A DNA stretch of 64,000 nt from Nonomuraea sp. NEAU-A123. Its GTDB lineage: Bacteria > Actinomycetota > Actinomycetes > Streptosporangiales > Streptosporangiaceae. Numbering within the stretch: position 1 is the first letter of the stretch; each line of letters opens with the position of its first letter. The stretch covers positions 764,259 through 828,258 of the forward strand of contig NZ_JAHFZZ010000003.1 of NCBI RefSeq assembly GCF_018603905.1. The letters are read 5' to 3'. Made by a program: the position numbers and the translations under genes. Below the pieces are notes generated by a model. It searched no databases and was not told the origin of the DNA. It saw only the letters and a list, made by a program, of their open reading frames with translations. Of this stretch, positions 53,637-63,014 are shown piece after piece.

Positions 53637-55184
53637 CTACTTGCCGGCGGGCGCGTAGTTGTAGATCGACGGGATGTTCTGGCTCTTCTGCAGCGTCACG
53701 TTGACGGGGCCGGCCACGAAGTACTGCTCCTCGATGAACAGCCAGGGATCGAACCAGACGTTGTCGATGAGGAACTTGTTGATCTCACCGATGATCTTGG
53801 CGTGGTCCTTCTCGGCCGCGGCCGGGTAGGACTGGATCAGCCGGGACAACTTGGGGTCGGTCGTGTGCAGCGGATTCCAGGTGGCCTTCTCGACGAGGTA
53901 GTTGTTGATCACGATCCAGTCGGTCGGGCCCGCGCCGAAGACGGCGGGGGACATCGCGTACTTACCGCTCTGCAGGCCCGCGAGATACTGCGGGATCGTG
54001 CCGAGGTTCTCGAATTTGACGCGGATGCCGAGGGCGCCGAGGCTGTTCTTGAAGTTCTCCATCGCGGCGGGCGTGGTGTTCGCGTTGATCGGCAGGGTCA
54101 GCTCGAAGCCGTTGGCGTAACCCGCCTCCGCCATGAGCTTCTTCGCGCCGGCGACGTCGTAGGCGTACGCGTTGTTGAGCGCTTCGTCGTATCCGGGGGA
54201 GGACTGCCGGAAGATCTGCGTGTCGGGCACGCCGGTGTCCGCCATCAGGGCTTTGCGGATCTGCGGCACGTTGAACGACATGGCTATCGCGCGGCGAACC
54301 CGCTTGTCCCCGAGGGCCGGGACGATCGAACCGGCGCGGTCGAAGAAGATCGTGCCCATCCACGAGATGCTGTCGTTCGGAGTCAGATGTTTGATGCCCG
54401 CGGCCGTGGCGGCCTTGCGGTTGTCGGCGCCGGAGAGGTTGGCGGCGTCCACCTGACGGCTCTGGAGCGCGTTCACCAGCGACACTTCGTCGGGGAAGAT
54501 CTTGAACACGACCTTGGCGAACTTCTGCAGCTCCGGGTTCCAGTACTCCTTACGTGCGGTGAAGGTGTAGGTCGAGCCCTGCACCGTCGCGGCGGTGTCG
54601 AGAACGTACGGGCCCGAGCCGACCGGGGTCGTGGCGAGGCTCTGCGGGTTCTTGAGCGCGGCCGGGCTGGACATGCGGCCGGCCGCGTCCGAGAGGTTGT
54701 AGAGGATGTCGGGATCGGGCTCGGTGTAGGTCAGCGTGACGGTGTCCGGGTCGACGACCTTGACCGAATCGAGGAGGGCGAGCTCACGCGAGAGCGGACC
54801 GGTGCCGTCGTGGAAGTGTTCGAGGTTCGCCTTCGCCGCCTCGGCGTCGAAGGGAGTGCCGTCACTGAAGGTGATCTTGGGGCGCAGGTTGAGCGTGATC
54901 GACTTGTTGTCCTCGGACAGCTTCCAGTCGGTCGCCAGCATGGGGGCGAAGGTGCCGTCCGGCTTGCGCAGGATGAGGGAGTCGTAGGCGGCCTGGGCAT
55001 AGGGGACGAAGTTGGCGTCGCCGACCCCGGCGGGGTCGAACGTCTGCGGTGCGACGGTGCTGCCGAGGGTCAGTGTGCTGGTGGCGGCGCCGCTGGGGTT
55101 CTGCGGCGCGCTGCCCGAGCAGGCGCCGACACCCATGGTGACGCCGACAGCGAGGGCGGCTGCGACGACGGTGCGGATGTGCAT
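53637..55184 (-). CDS. ABC substrate-binding lipoprotein, family 5
   Basis: The 515-aa protein has a lipoprotein signal peptide with cleavage before Cys22 (GVGAC-SGS) and the SBP_bac_5 fold (LTLGSTVAPQTFDPAG, ITLNLRPKITFSDGTPFDAEAAKANLEHF, VRRAIAMSFNVPQIRKAL). A good ribosome site (AAGGGAG) precedes ATG 55184. Family 5 proteins bind oligopeptides or oligosaccharides. The adjacent glycosidases make a sugar or glycoside ligand likely. Confidence 0.93.
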   Translation of the reverse strand: MHIRTVVAAALAVGVTMGVGACSGSAPQNPSGAATSTLTLGSTVAPQTFDPAGVGDANFVPYAQAAYDSLILRKPDGTFAPMLATDWKLSEDNKSITLNLRPKITFSDGTPFDAEAAKANLEHFHDGTGPLSRELALLDSVKVVDPDTVTLTYTEPDPDILYNLSDAAGRMSSPAALKNPQSLATTPVGSGPYVLDTAATVQGSTYTFTARKEYWNPELQKFAKVVFKIFPDEVSLVNALQSRQVDAANLSGADNRKAATAAGIKHLTPNDSISWMGTIFFDRAGSIVPALGDKRVRRAIAMSFNVPQIRKALMADTGVPDTQIFRQSSPGYDEALNNAYAYDVAGAKKLMAEAGYANGFELTLPINANTTPAAMENFKNSLGALGIRVKFENLGTIPQYLAGLQSGKYAMSPAVFGAGPTDWIVINNYLVEKATWNPLHTTDPKLSRLIQSYPAAAEKDHAKIIGEINKFLIDNVWFDPWLFIEEQYFVAGPVNVTLQKSQNIPSIYNYAPAGK

Positions 55185-55261
55185 GAATACTCCCTTGTAT
55201 GCCACTTCAGTCCGTGGCGCGGTGGCGACGGCGTGGCGGGTCTTGCTAAGCACCTGAGCGG

Positions 55262-56404
55262 TCAGGCTTGACGGACGATCGACCGCATCGCCTGGGCGAT
55301 GTGGAGTGCCCGGGCGTCGCAGCCGCCGGGCGGTGGCATGCGGCGGACGGTGTACCCGAAGCTGATCCCGGTTTCCGGATCGTGGAAGCCGAGCGCGCCG
55401 CCCATGCCGTCGTGGCCGAAAGCCCGGAATCCGCCGAAGACGAGCCCTGGGACGGGCTTCTGGAAGACGATGCCGTAGCGCCGCTCGATCCCGATCACCT
55501 CGTCGATGCCGGCCACCTGAGGTTGGGCCAGTTGGTCGATGGTGTCGGCGGAGAGCAGGGGCGCGCTGGTCAGGCCCACGGTGCTCTCCGCGAAGAGGGC
55601 CGCGATGCCGCGCGCGGACACGGTCGCGCCGGCGGCCGGCATGCCGATGGCGCGGTCGCGCCGGGCCTGGCGACGACGCTCGTCTTCGTCCGCGGAGGGC
55701 GCGCCGCCCGCCATCACGTAGAGGCCGAGCTGGCCGGGCGTGCGGGGAAAGGGCGGGGCGGCGGAGCCGGTGACCGGGCGCATCGGCAGCAGGTCGAGAG
55801 CGCGCGGTTCGAGCTCCTCGGGAAGCCCTAGATAGAAGTCGAGGCCACGCGGCCCGCGGATCTCCTGCTCGTAGAACTCGGCGAGGGTCCGCCCGGTGAT
55901 GCGGCGCACGATCTCGGAGCCGAGGATGCCGATGGTCACGGCGTGGTAGCCGAAGGCCGAGCCGGGATGCCAGATCGGGCGCTGCGCGGCGAGCAGTTCG
56001 GCACCGCGTACGGTGTCGGCGAGCTCGTCACGGGTCAGCCGGGGCGCGGTCTGCGGCAGGCCGGCCTGGTGGGAGAGCAGTTGGCGGACGGTGATCGCGG
56101 CTTTGCCGGCGGCGGCGAACTCGGGCCAGTAGCGCGCCACCGGGGCGTCGAGGTCGAGCTGCCCGCGTTCGAGGAGGAGGCCGATGCTCATGGCGATCGT
56201 GTTCTTCGACACGGAGTAGGGGATGAGCAGGCTCTCCCGGGTGATCTCGGGGCCGATCGCGATGTCGAGCACGAGCTCCGTGCCCGCGTAGGCGGCGATC
56301 TGGATGTCGTCGTCGCCGAACTCCCCGCGCTCGGCGATCCCGTCGATGAGCGGGCGGAACGGGACGGCGACGTATCCGTCGAAGCTCGTCGTGGGGACGG
56401 TCAT
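55262..56404 (-). CDS. beta-lactamase-fold serine hydrolase (EstB-like)
   Basis: The 380-aa protein has the class C/esterase motif YSVSKNT (Ser-x-x-Lys), a tyrosine motif in SAFGYHAVTIGILG and a C-terminal FGHDGMGGALGF in place of KTG. No signal peptide is seen, so it is probably cytoplasmic, like EstB carboxylesterases. ATG 56404 (MTVPTTSFDGYV) is preferred to the longer frame. It is the first gene of the importer operon and divergent from the GH3-TetR gene, suggesting removal of ester groups from imported substrate. Confidence 0.88.
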   Translation of the reverse strand: MTVPTTSFDGYVAVPFRPLIDGIAERGEFGDDDIQIAAYAGTELVLDIAIGPEITRESLLIPYSVSKNTIAMSIGLLLERGQLDLDAPVARYWPEFAAAGKAAITVRQLLSHQAGLPQTAPRLTRDELADTVRGAELLAAQRPIWHPGSAFGYHAVTIGILGSEIVRRITGRTLAEFYEQEIRGPRGLDFYLGLPEELEPRALDLLPMRPVTGSAAPPFPRTPGQLGLYVMAGGAPSADEDERRRQARRDRAIGMPAAGATVSARGIAALFAESTVGLTSAPLLSADTIDQLAQPQVAGIDEVIGIERRYGIVFQKPVPGLVFGGFRAFGHDGMGGALGFHDPETGISFGYTVRRMPPPGGCDARALHIAQAMRSIVRQA

Positions 56405-56535
56405 GCGATGGCTCCCTACGTTCTCACAGTGGCGTGTGAGCACCAGTTATGGGAGATTAAACACTGACCGGTGGTAGGTATGTCAATGATGCCGTACGCC
56501 GGACCTGCGCTTGATCAAGGAAGCTGGAGTCGCAC

Positions 56536-59076
56536 ATGCCATCCACACCGCCGGCAGCCGCCGCTGACACGCTGACCGTGCGGAACGGCCCGCGCTTCAG
56601 AGATCTGAACGGCAACGGCGTGATGGAGCCCTACGAGGACCCGCGACTCTCCACTGCCGAGCGGGTCGCCGACCTCATGACCCGCCTCTCGCTCGCCGAG
56701 AAGGTCGGCCTCATGTTCCACACCCAGGTGGTCGCGACCGCCGACGGCCAGGTCTCGAACGCGCCGATTCGACCGGGCCGCGTGGGCGCCGCCGACCTCG
56801 TCGGCGGCAAGCTCATCACGCACCTCAACGTGACCGAAATGCCCGGCCCGCGGGAAATGGCGCGCTGGCAGAACGCGGTACAGGAGCTCGCCGCACGGAA
56901 CCCGCACGGCATCCCGGTCACCCTCTCGACCGACCCGCGACACGGTTTCGGGCACAACGCGGCCGCGTCCTTCGCGGCGACCGACCTCTCCGCCTGGCCC
57001 GACCAGATCGGCTTGGCCGCGATCGGCGACGCCGACCTCGTCCGCCGATTCGGCGACGTCGCCCGACGCGAGTACCTCGCTCTTGGCATCCGGGCGGCGC
57101 TGCACCCCTCCGTCGACCTCGCGACCGAGCCGCGCTGGGCCCGCCAGTACACGACCTTCGGCCAGGACGGCGAACTCGCCGCCCGCCTCGTCGTCGCGTA
57201 CCTGGAGGGTTTTCAGGGTGCGACCCTCGGCTCCGACAGCGTCGCCTGCATCACCAAGCACTTTCCCGGCGGCGGGCCGCAGCGCGACGGTGAGGACCCC
57301 CACTTTCCTTACGGGCGCGAGCAGATATACCCGGGCGGCCGCTTCGAGGAGCACCTCGCGCCCTTCCGCGCGGCGATCGCCGCCGGCACCGCCGGCCTCA
57401 TGCCGTACTACGGGATGCCGATGGGCCTCGAGCTGGAAGGCGAGCCGATCGAGGAGATCGGCTTCGGCTTCAACAGGCAGATCATCACCGGCCTGCTGCG
57501 CGAGCGTCTCGGCTACGACGGCGTGGTGTGCAGTGACTGGGGACCCGTCACCGATGCGCTGTCGCCCGACGGGAGCCGCGGCCTGCCCGCGCGGGCCTGG
57601 GGCGCCGAAGAGCTCACGCCGCGCGAGCGCGTACGCCGCCTCGTGGCGGCGGGTTGTGACCAGCTCGGCGGCGAGGAGTGCGTCGACATCCTCATCGACC
57701 TCGTCGAAAACGGCGACATTCCCGAGTCGCGGATCGACGAGTCCGCGCGCCGGCTGCTCGCGGTGAAGTTCGATCTCGGGCTGTTCGACGATCCGTTCGT
57801 CTCCGAGGACGAGGCCGTCGCCGTCGTCGGCGCGCCCCAGTTCGTCGCCGAGGGGCTGGCCGCCCAGGCCCGCGCGATGGTCGCGCTCACCCCGCTCGAC
57901 GCATTGCCGCTGCGGCCCGGGCGACTCTACCTCGACGGTCTCGACCCGGCGGCTGTGGCGGGGGCCGCCGAGATCGTCGACGACCCGCGCGACGCCGACC
58001 TGGTCGTGGTCCGGATCGCGGCGCCGTGGGAGGCCCGCGACACGTACATGCTGGAAAGCGGCTTTCACGCGGGCAGCCTCGAGTTCGCCGAGGCCGACAT
58101 CGCCCGGATCCTCGGCCTCGTGGCGGTGGCGCCGACAGCTCTCGTGGTGGGCCTGGATCGACCCGCGATCCTCACCCCGTTTCTCGACACCGGGATCACG
58201 TTGCTGGCCGAGTTCGGCGCCACCGACCGCGCGGCGCTCGACGTCGTCCTCGGCATGGCGGAGCCGGAGGGACGGCTGCCGTTCGACCTGCCACGCTCGA
58301 TGGCCGCGGTCGAGTCGAGCCTTTCCGACGTACCCGGAGACACCGCCGACGCATTGTTCCGTGCCGGATACGCTGCCAGCAGAGCTGAGATGAAGGGAAC
58401 ACCGTTGCCCGACAGGGAATCCCCCATACCCTCGCGCCCCGGCCCCTATGACAGCCCGGGCCCTTATGAGAAGGGCCGGGCGAAGCGCCGGGAGATTCTC
58501 GACACCACGCTCGAACTGATCGCCGCGAACGGCTACGGCAACATGAGCCTGCAGCAGATCGCCGACGCGGTGAACATCACCAAGGCAGGGCTGCTCCACC
58601 ACTTCGGCTCGAAGGAGAACCTCCTGACCGAGGTGCTCCGTCGCCGCGACGAACGCGACACCGCCTCCTTCACGAACAGCGCCGCCGTCGAACCGCGCAT
58701 CACCCGCATCGTCCGGCACAACAGCGAGGTGCCCGGCCTCGTGGAGCTGTACTCGGCGCTGATCCAGGAAGGAGTCGACGCGGAGCACCCCGCGCACGAC
58801 TACTTCCGGGAGCGCTTCCGCCGGGTCGCCGGAAACGTGGTCGCCGACATCAGACACGCCGCTGACGTGGGCGAGCTGCGGCCCGGGCTGGACGTCGAGA
58901 TGCTGTCCCGCATCATGATCGCGGTCGCGGACGGTCTCCAGCAGCAGTGGCAGTACGACCGCTCGATCGACATGGCAGCGCATCTCGACTACCTGTGGTC
59001 GTTGCTCGGCACCGCACCGGCTCATGACATCGAGGATCCGGACAACGGGACCGTCTGCCCGGGCGGTACGGCATGA
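56536..59076 (+). CDS. GH3 glycosidase fused to a TetR repressor
   Basis: Residues about 15-610 of 846 form a family 3 glycoside hydrolase (KHFPGGGPQRDGEDPHFP; nucleophile region YDGVVCSDWGPV with Asp334; C-terminal domain to about 600). From Met619 (an internal ATG at 58390) a complete 228-aa TetR protein follows (RREILDTTLELIAANGYGNM, LQQIADAVNITKAGLLHHFGSKENLL). At 58390 the alternative frame has TGA directly overlapping this ATG, so two genes with an ATGA overlap may have been joined by a one-base change. It may be a real enzyme-regulator fusion or a sequencing indel. It overlaps the next gene by 4 bp. Confidence 0.85.
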   Translation: MPSTPPAAAADTLTVRNGPRFRDLNGNGVMEPYEDPRLSTAERVADLMTRLSLAEKVGLMFHTQVVATADGQVSNAPIRPGRVGAADLVGGKLITHLNVTEMPGPREMARWQNAVQELAARNPHGIPVTLSTDPRHGFGHNAAASFAATDLSAWPDQIGLAAIGDADLVRRFGDVARREYLALGIRAALHPSVDLATEPRWARQYTTFGQDGELAARLVVAYLEGFQGATLGSDSVACITKHFPGGGPQRDGEDPHFPYGREQIYPGGRFEEHLAPFRAAIAAGTAGLMPYYGMPMGLELEGEPIEEIGFGFNRQIITGLLRERLGYDGVVCSDWGPVTDALSPDGSRGLPARAWGAEELTPRERVRRLVAAGCDQLGGEECVDILIDLVENGDIPESRIDESARRLLAVKFDLGLFDDPFVSEDEAVAVVGAPQFVAEGLAAQARAMVALTPLDALPLRPGRLYLDGLDPAAVAGAAEIVDDPRDADLVVVRIAAPWEARDTYMLESGFHAGSLEFAEADIARILGLVAVAPTALVVGLDRPAILTPFLDTGITLLAEFGATDRAALDVVLGMAEPEGRLPFDLPRSMAAVESSLSDVPGDTADALFRAGYAASRAEMKGTPLPDRESPIPSRPGPYDSPGPYEKGRAKRREILDTTLELIAANGYGNMSLQQIADAVNITKAGLLHHFGSKENLLTEVLRRRDERDTASFTNSAAVEPRITRIVRHNSEVPGLVELYSALIQEGVDAEHPAHDYFRERFRRVAGNVVADIRHAADVGELRPGLDVEMLSRIMIAVADGLQQQWQYDRSIDMAAHLDYLWSLLGTAPAHDIEDPDNGTVCPGGTA

Positions 59077-60839
59077 GCGACCGGAGCTTCGGGCCGCACA
59101 GTCTGCTCGCCGACGTTCTGGACCACGCCGAGGCCCGCGGCATCGTCCAGCGCGCGTTGCCCGGGGTCGTGAACTCGCCGCTGCTGGTACAGCTACGCCG
59201 ACGCGCCCTCGGCGACATCACGGCCGCCGGTCCGCACGCCCGGCTCGCCCCCGCGCAGCTCGATGGCCTGTGGCGTGAGCTCGCCGCCCTCGATTCCGGC
59301 GACCCTGGCGTACGCTCCGATCCGCCGGCGATCACGCCGGATGCCCATTATGAGCAGGCCGGTACGCCTCGCGCCTCGGCCGAAGTGGTGTCCGCGCCCG
59401 CCGCGGGCGAAGTATGGGCGACCTGGGAGCTCGTACTCGCCGGACCGAGCCATGGCAATCCGTTCGTCGACGTCGAGTTGTCCGCACGCGCGACCGCTCC
59501 CGACGGCTCGACACGTCGGCTCGGCGGCTTCTACGACGGCGACGGGATCTGGCGCGTCCGGCTGCTGCCCGACCAGGCCGGACGCTGGGTCGTCACGACG
59601 GAAGCGACCACGCCCTCCCTCGACGGCGTCACCGTCGAGCTCACGGCGGCGGCCGGTGCCGGGCGAGGGCCGGTTCGGGTGGCAGACCGTTTTCACTTCT
59701 CGTACGCGGACGGCACTCGCCATCTGCCGCTCGGCACGACCGCGTACGCCTGGACCCACCAGAGCGAAGCGCTGCAGGAACAGACCTTGCGTACGCTTGC
59801 CGACTCGCCGTTCACCAAGATCCGAATGGGGACCTTCCCCAAGTCGTATCTCTTCAATGCCAACGAGCCGCCGCTCTATCCGTTCGAGCGGAACAGCGAT
59901 GGTGCGTGGGACTTCACTCGCGTCAACCCCGCCTACTTCCGCGCTTTCGAGCGCCGGATCACGGATCTCGCCGCGATCGGCGTCGAAGCCGATGTCATCC
60001 TGTTTCACGCCTACGACCGCTGGGGCTTCTCGGACATGGGCACCGCCGCGGACGACCGCTACCTCCGGTACGTCGTACGGCGATTGTCGGCGTTGCCGAA
60101 TGTCTGGTGGTCGCTCGCGAACGAATACGACCTGCTGTTCTCGAAGAGCGTCGATGACTGGGAGCGGCTGGCCGCGATCGTGGTCGAGGAGGACCCGGTC
60201 GGGCACCTGCTCTCGATCCACAACTGCTTCGGCTTCTACGACTACGGCCGGCCGTGGATCACCCACGCGAGTGTGCAGCGCATCGACGTGTACCGCACTG
60301 CCGAGAACACCGACCAGTGGCGTGCGCAGTGGGGCAAACCCATCGTCATCGATGAGTGCGCCTACGAAGGCGACATCGACCAAGGATGGGGCAACATCAC
60401 GGGTGATGAGATGACCCGGCGGTTCTGGGAAGGCGCGGTGCGCGGCGGCTACGTGGGGCATGGGGAGACCTACCTCAACGAGCGCGAAGAGCTGTGGTGG
60501 TCCAAAGGCGGCGAACTCACCGGCTCCAGCCCGGATCGGATCGCCTTCCTCAAACAGATCATCGAGGAATCACCGACCGGTGTGCTCGACCCGCTGCCCA
60601 GCGACTGGGACACCCCCTGGGGCGGCGTGGCGGCGCGCTACCTGATCGCCTACTTCGGCTTCAACCGGCCGTCCTACCGCGACGTCACGCTGGAGCCCGG
60701 CACGGTCTGGACGGTCGACGTGATCGACACGTGGAACATGACCGTCGAAAGGCTGCCCGGCACATACTCGGGCAGCTTCCGGGTTCCGCTGCCGGCGCGC
60801 CAGTACATGGCCATCCGGCTCGTCGCGGCCGACGGGTAG
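59073..60839 (+). CDS. putative glycoside hydrolase (DUF5060/DUF4038/DUF5605 type)
   Basis: The 588-aa protein has a helical N-terminal extension (about 1-80), a DUF5060-type beta domain (about 105-205; VWATWELVLAGPSHGNPFVDVELSA) and a TIM-barrel region (about 215-500). Two likely catalytic acids are in WSLANEYDLL and IVIDECAYEGD. A C-terminal beta segment (PGTVWTVDVIDTWNMTVERL) ends it. There is no signal peptide, so it would act on imported saccharides. ATG 59073 overlaps the GH3-TetR stop (ATGA). The substrate is unknown. Confidence 0.82.
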   Translation: MSDRSFGPHSLLADVLDHAEARGIVQRALPGVVNSPLLVQLRRRALGDITAAGPHARLAPAQLDGLWRELAALDSGDPGVRSDPPAITPDAHYEQAGTPRASAEVVSAPAAGEVWATWELVLAGPSHGNPFVDVELSARATAPDGSTRRLGGFYDGDGIWRVRLLPDQAGRWVVTTEATTPSLDGVTVELTAAAGAGRGPVRVADRFHFSYADGTRHLPLGTTAYAWTHQSEALQEQTLRTLADSPFTKIRMGTFPKSYLFNANEPPLYPFERNSDGAWDFTRVNPAYFRAFERRITDLAAIGVEADVILFHAYDRWGFSDMGTAADDRYLRYVVRRLSALPNVWWSLANEYDLLFSKSVDDWERLAAIVVEEDPVGHLLSIHNCFGFYDYGRPWITHASVQRIDVYRTAENTDQWRAQWGKPIVIDECAYEGDIDQGWGNITGDEMTRRFWEGAVRGGYVGHGETYLNEREELWWSKGGELTGSSPDRIAFLKQIIEESPTGVLDPLPSDWDTPWGGVAARYLIAYFGFNRPSYRDVTLEPGTVWTVDVIDTWNMTVERLPGTYSGSFRVPLPARQYMAIRLVAADG

Positions 60840-60894
60840 CGCGCGACGCTGTGGTGCGCCTCTACTATGGCTCGTAGTAATTGCCAGTGGTCTT

Positions 60895-62634
60895 TCAGGT
60901 GCAGGTGAGACGTGGCTCGGGCGCGTAGACCGTGTGGAACTTCTGTTTGCGCTGTACCTTGCCGTCCTGTTTGAAGGTGCGCCAGACGTCGATGGCGAAG
61001 CCTTCTACCCCGTCCATCGGGATGCACTTGGGGCCGGACTCGGTGAGGGTGGGGATGGGCTTGACGTCATAGCGGGCAGAGCTCTGCGAGTCGATGTCGA
61101 AGCGCTTGGTGCTCCAGAACTGGACGGTGATCGAGGTGCTGGTGTAGGAGGCCTTGATCAGTACGCCGTAGGGGGAGTCGTTGCGCCATCTGAAGTCCGG
61201 TTGCGGGAAGGAGACCGTGGACTCCCGACCGGGCGGGTAGCGGGAGATGTAGTACTGGTGCGCCATGTGCTGCACATCCTGGAAACCACCGAAGAACACC
61301 GCGTTGAACATGGTGGTGGCGAACTGCGACACCCCGCCGCCGACGTCGTTGACGAACCGGTTGTTCAGGATCATCGGCGCCTCGACGAAGCCGCGTGCCT
61401 TGTCCCGCTTTCCGACGATGGTGTTGAGGGAGAACGTCTCGCCGGGTCTGACGACGTAGCCGTCCACGATGTCGGCGATGCGGTGGATGTTGGTCACCCT
61501 GGGCGCGCAGCAGGGGTGGCGAGTGGTGAAGGAGCTGACCTTCTCCTTGATGCCGAGCTGCTTGGCCTGGGCGGTGGTCACCCGCGGCTGCGTCTCGGTC
61601 ACCGGCACCTGCACGCTGCGCTGACCGGCCGCAAGCGCGGCGGAGACAGCCTTGTTGAGCGCCTTGGCGTCGATGCCGCGGCCCAGGCGCGCCGACATGA
61701 CCTGAGGCTTGCCTTTCACGATCTTGAAAGAGGCGTCCTTCGGACGCTGGCTCGCGGCGACGAGCTGGTTGTCCAGGCCGGCCAGGACGTCCTTCGCGTT
61801 GAACGAGGGCATCAGCCCCCCTTGGCCGTCGGCGACGAAGCGCAGCCCCGTGGCCAGTCCCGCTGTGGGCAGTTGCGCTTTCTTGCCACCGTTGACCAGT
61901 GTCAACGGGGCGGCCACAGCTGTACGGGCCAGGGCGCCGGCGACACGCTTCACTTCGGCCGCCGAGCCCGCAGGCGGGCTCGTCCGGACCTTCAGCGCCA
62001 CCGACCCGCGATCATTCAGATAGGCCTCTTGTACGGCTCCCGCCGCGTCGGCGCGATCGAGGGCGCGGCCTGACTTAGGCAAGATCACCTGCGGTTCGAG
62101 CCCGCGGTAACGAATGCCCCCCTCGCGGGGCTTGGCGTCGACGCTCCGGGCCAGGTCGGCGAGCTTGGCGGTAAGGCGAGGCTCATCGACCGCGACCCGT
62201 GGCCGCAGGTCACGGGTGCCACCGAACAGCGAGCGCGCGATTCCCGTTGGAGTGCTGGCGCCGTTGAGCGCGGCCTCGACCGTGGCCTGGATATCGAAGG
62301 TCAGCCCCAGCTCGGACGGCACCAGCCGAACCGTCTTACCTGCCGCCGACAACGCCAGCGGGCGCGCGGCCCGTTCACTCAGCTCTCGCTCCAGCTTCGA
62401 GCGTGCGTCGGCCGCCGACATACCGCCGATGTCGACGCCATCGACGCGCGTGCCGCGCGGCACCTGACCGGCAAGCGCGATCGCGGGTACGGAGTAGGCC
62501 AGCACCGGGATGGCGACCACGGCCGCCAATATGGCGGCGACCCGGCCCCGCCGAGAGGCCACGGCGCGCCGGCCGCCCGTGACCGGCTGGGCGGCTCTCT
62601 CGTTCCGGCGTTCGTGATCGTTTCGTGATTTCAT
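60895..62634 (-). CDS. VanW-domain wall-associated membrane protein
   Basis: The 579-aa protein starts at ATG 62634, a choice made because the membrane anchor follows normally; no strong ribosome site is seen. A cytoplasmic basic segment and one transmembrane helix (about 32-54, VAAILAAVVAIPVLAYSVPAIAL) lead to two peptidoglycan-binding-like (PG_binding_4) domains (about 60-340). A VanW domain (about 390-540) follows, with GETFSLNTIVGKRDKARGFV, GGGVSQFATTMFNA and YPPGRESTVSFPQPDFRW. VanW proteins act at the cell wall, with unknown chemistry. Confidence 0.9.
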   Translation of the reverse strand: MKSRNDHERRNERAAQPVTGGRRAVASRRGRVAAILAAVVAIPVLAYSVPAIALAGQVPRGTRVDGVDIGGMSAADARSKLERELSERAARPLALSAAGKTVRLVPSELGLTFDIQATVEAALNGASTPTGIARSLFGGTRDLRPRVAVDEPRLTAKLADLARSVDAKPREGGIRYRGLEPQVILPKSGRALDRADAAGAVQEAYLNDRGSVALKVRTSPPAGSAAEVKRVAGALARTAVAAPLTLVNGGKKAQLPTAGLATGLRFVADGQGGLMPSFNAKDVLAGLDNQLVAASQRPKDASFKIVKGKPQVMSARLGRGIDAKALNKAVSAALAAGQRSVQVPVTETQPRVTTAQAKQLGIKEKVSSFTTRHPCCAPRVTNIHRIADIVDGYVVRPGETFSLNTIVGKRDKARGFVEAPMILNNRFVNDVGGGVSQFATTMFNAVFFGGFQDVQHMAHQYYISRYPPGRESTVSFPQPDFRWRNDSPYGVLIKASYTSTSITVQFWSTKRFDIDSQSSARYDVKPIPTLTESGPKCIPMDGVEGFAIDVWRTFKQDGKVQRKQKFHTVYAPEPRLTCT

Positions 62635-63014
62635 GGTTCGTGGCACATCGTAGGGCCGGGCGGAAGGTTTTGGTGGCGTTCTGGCCACAGTGGCCTCGTT
62701 CGTAGCTCGTGCGATTCTCGACGCCGAGGGCCGGCCGTTGTAGACCGTCGGCTGTCTCTCCGAGGACGACTCCAAGCCGCAGGCTGCTGTCCTGGCGAGC
62801 CGAACAGTGCAACCGGTTGTAGTCCGTCGAAAATTTTAGCTGGGGACCAGGTTGGCCAGATAGCCCGGTGAGCTGGCAAAACATAGATCACGATATATCG
62901 GTAACGTCTATGTAACGCCTGCAAAGGGTTGACGAAACTTTTGGCGCACCTATAGGAAAGCGCTATCCGATCCCGCCGTGCCCAGGCGGCCTGGAATGAG
63001 GGACACATGCGTCC
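62635..63014. other. divergent promoter region between vanW and sugar permease genes
   Basis: About 380 bp. Inverted arms ACATAGA (62881-62887) and TCTATGT (62907-62913) and the direct repeat GTAACG (62901, 62912) lie upstream of the permease promoter. The half next to vanW has no clear -10/-35 pair. Confidence 0.5.
62929..62968 (+). promoter_or_regulatory. promoter with LacI-type operator for the sugar permease
   Basis: TTGACG (62929-62934) and TATAGG (62951-62956) are 16 bp apart. The near-palindrome GGAAAGCGCTATCC (62955-62968, six of seven base pairs symmetrical around CG) overlaps the -10 end and looks like a LacI-family operator. A LacI-type repressor of sugar uptake would act here; its gene is not in the window. 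Confidence 0.55.

Noticed and set aside
50907..55271. long plus-strand frames opposite the importer genes (694 and 607 codons)
   Set aside because: Antisense shadows; the minus-strand proteins have complete ABC motifs and operon structure.
56515..59025. 836-codon minus-strand frame opposite GH3-TetR
   Set aside because: Shadow frame; no family features.
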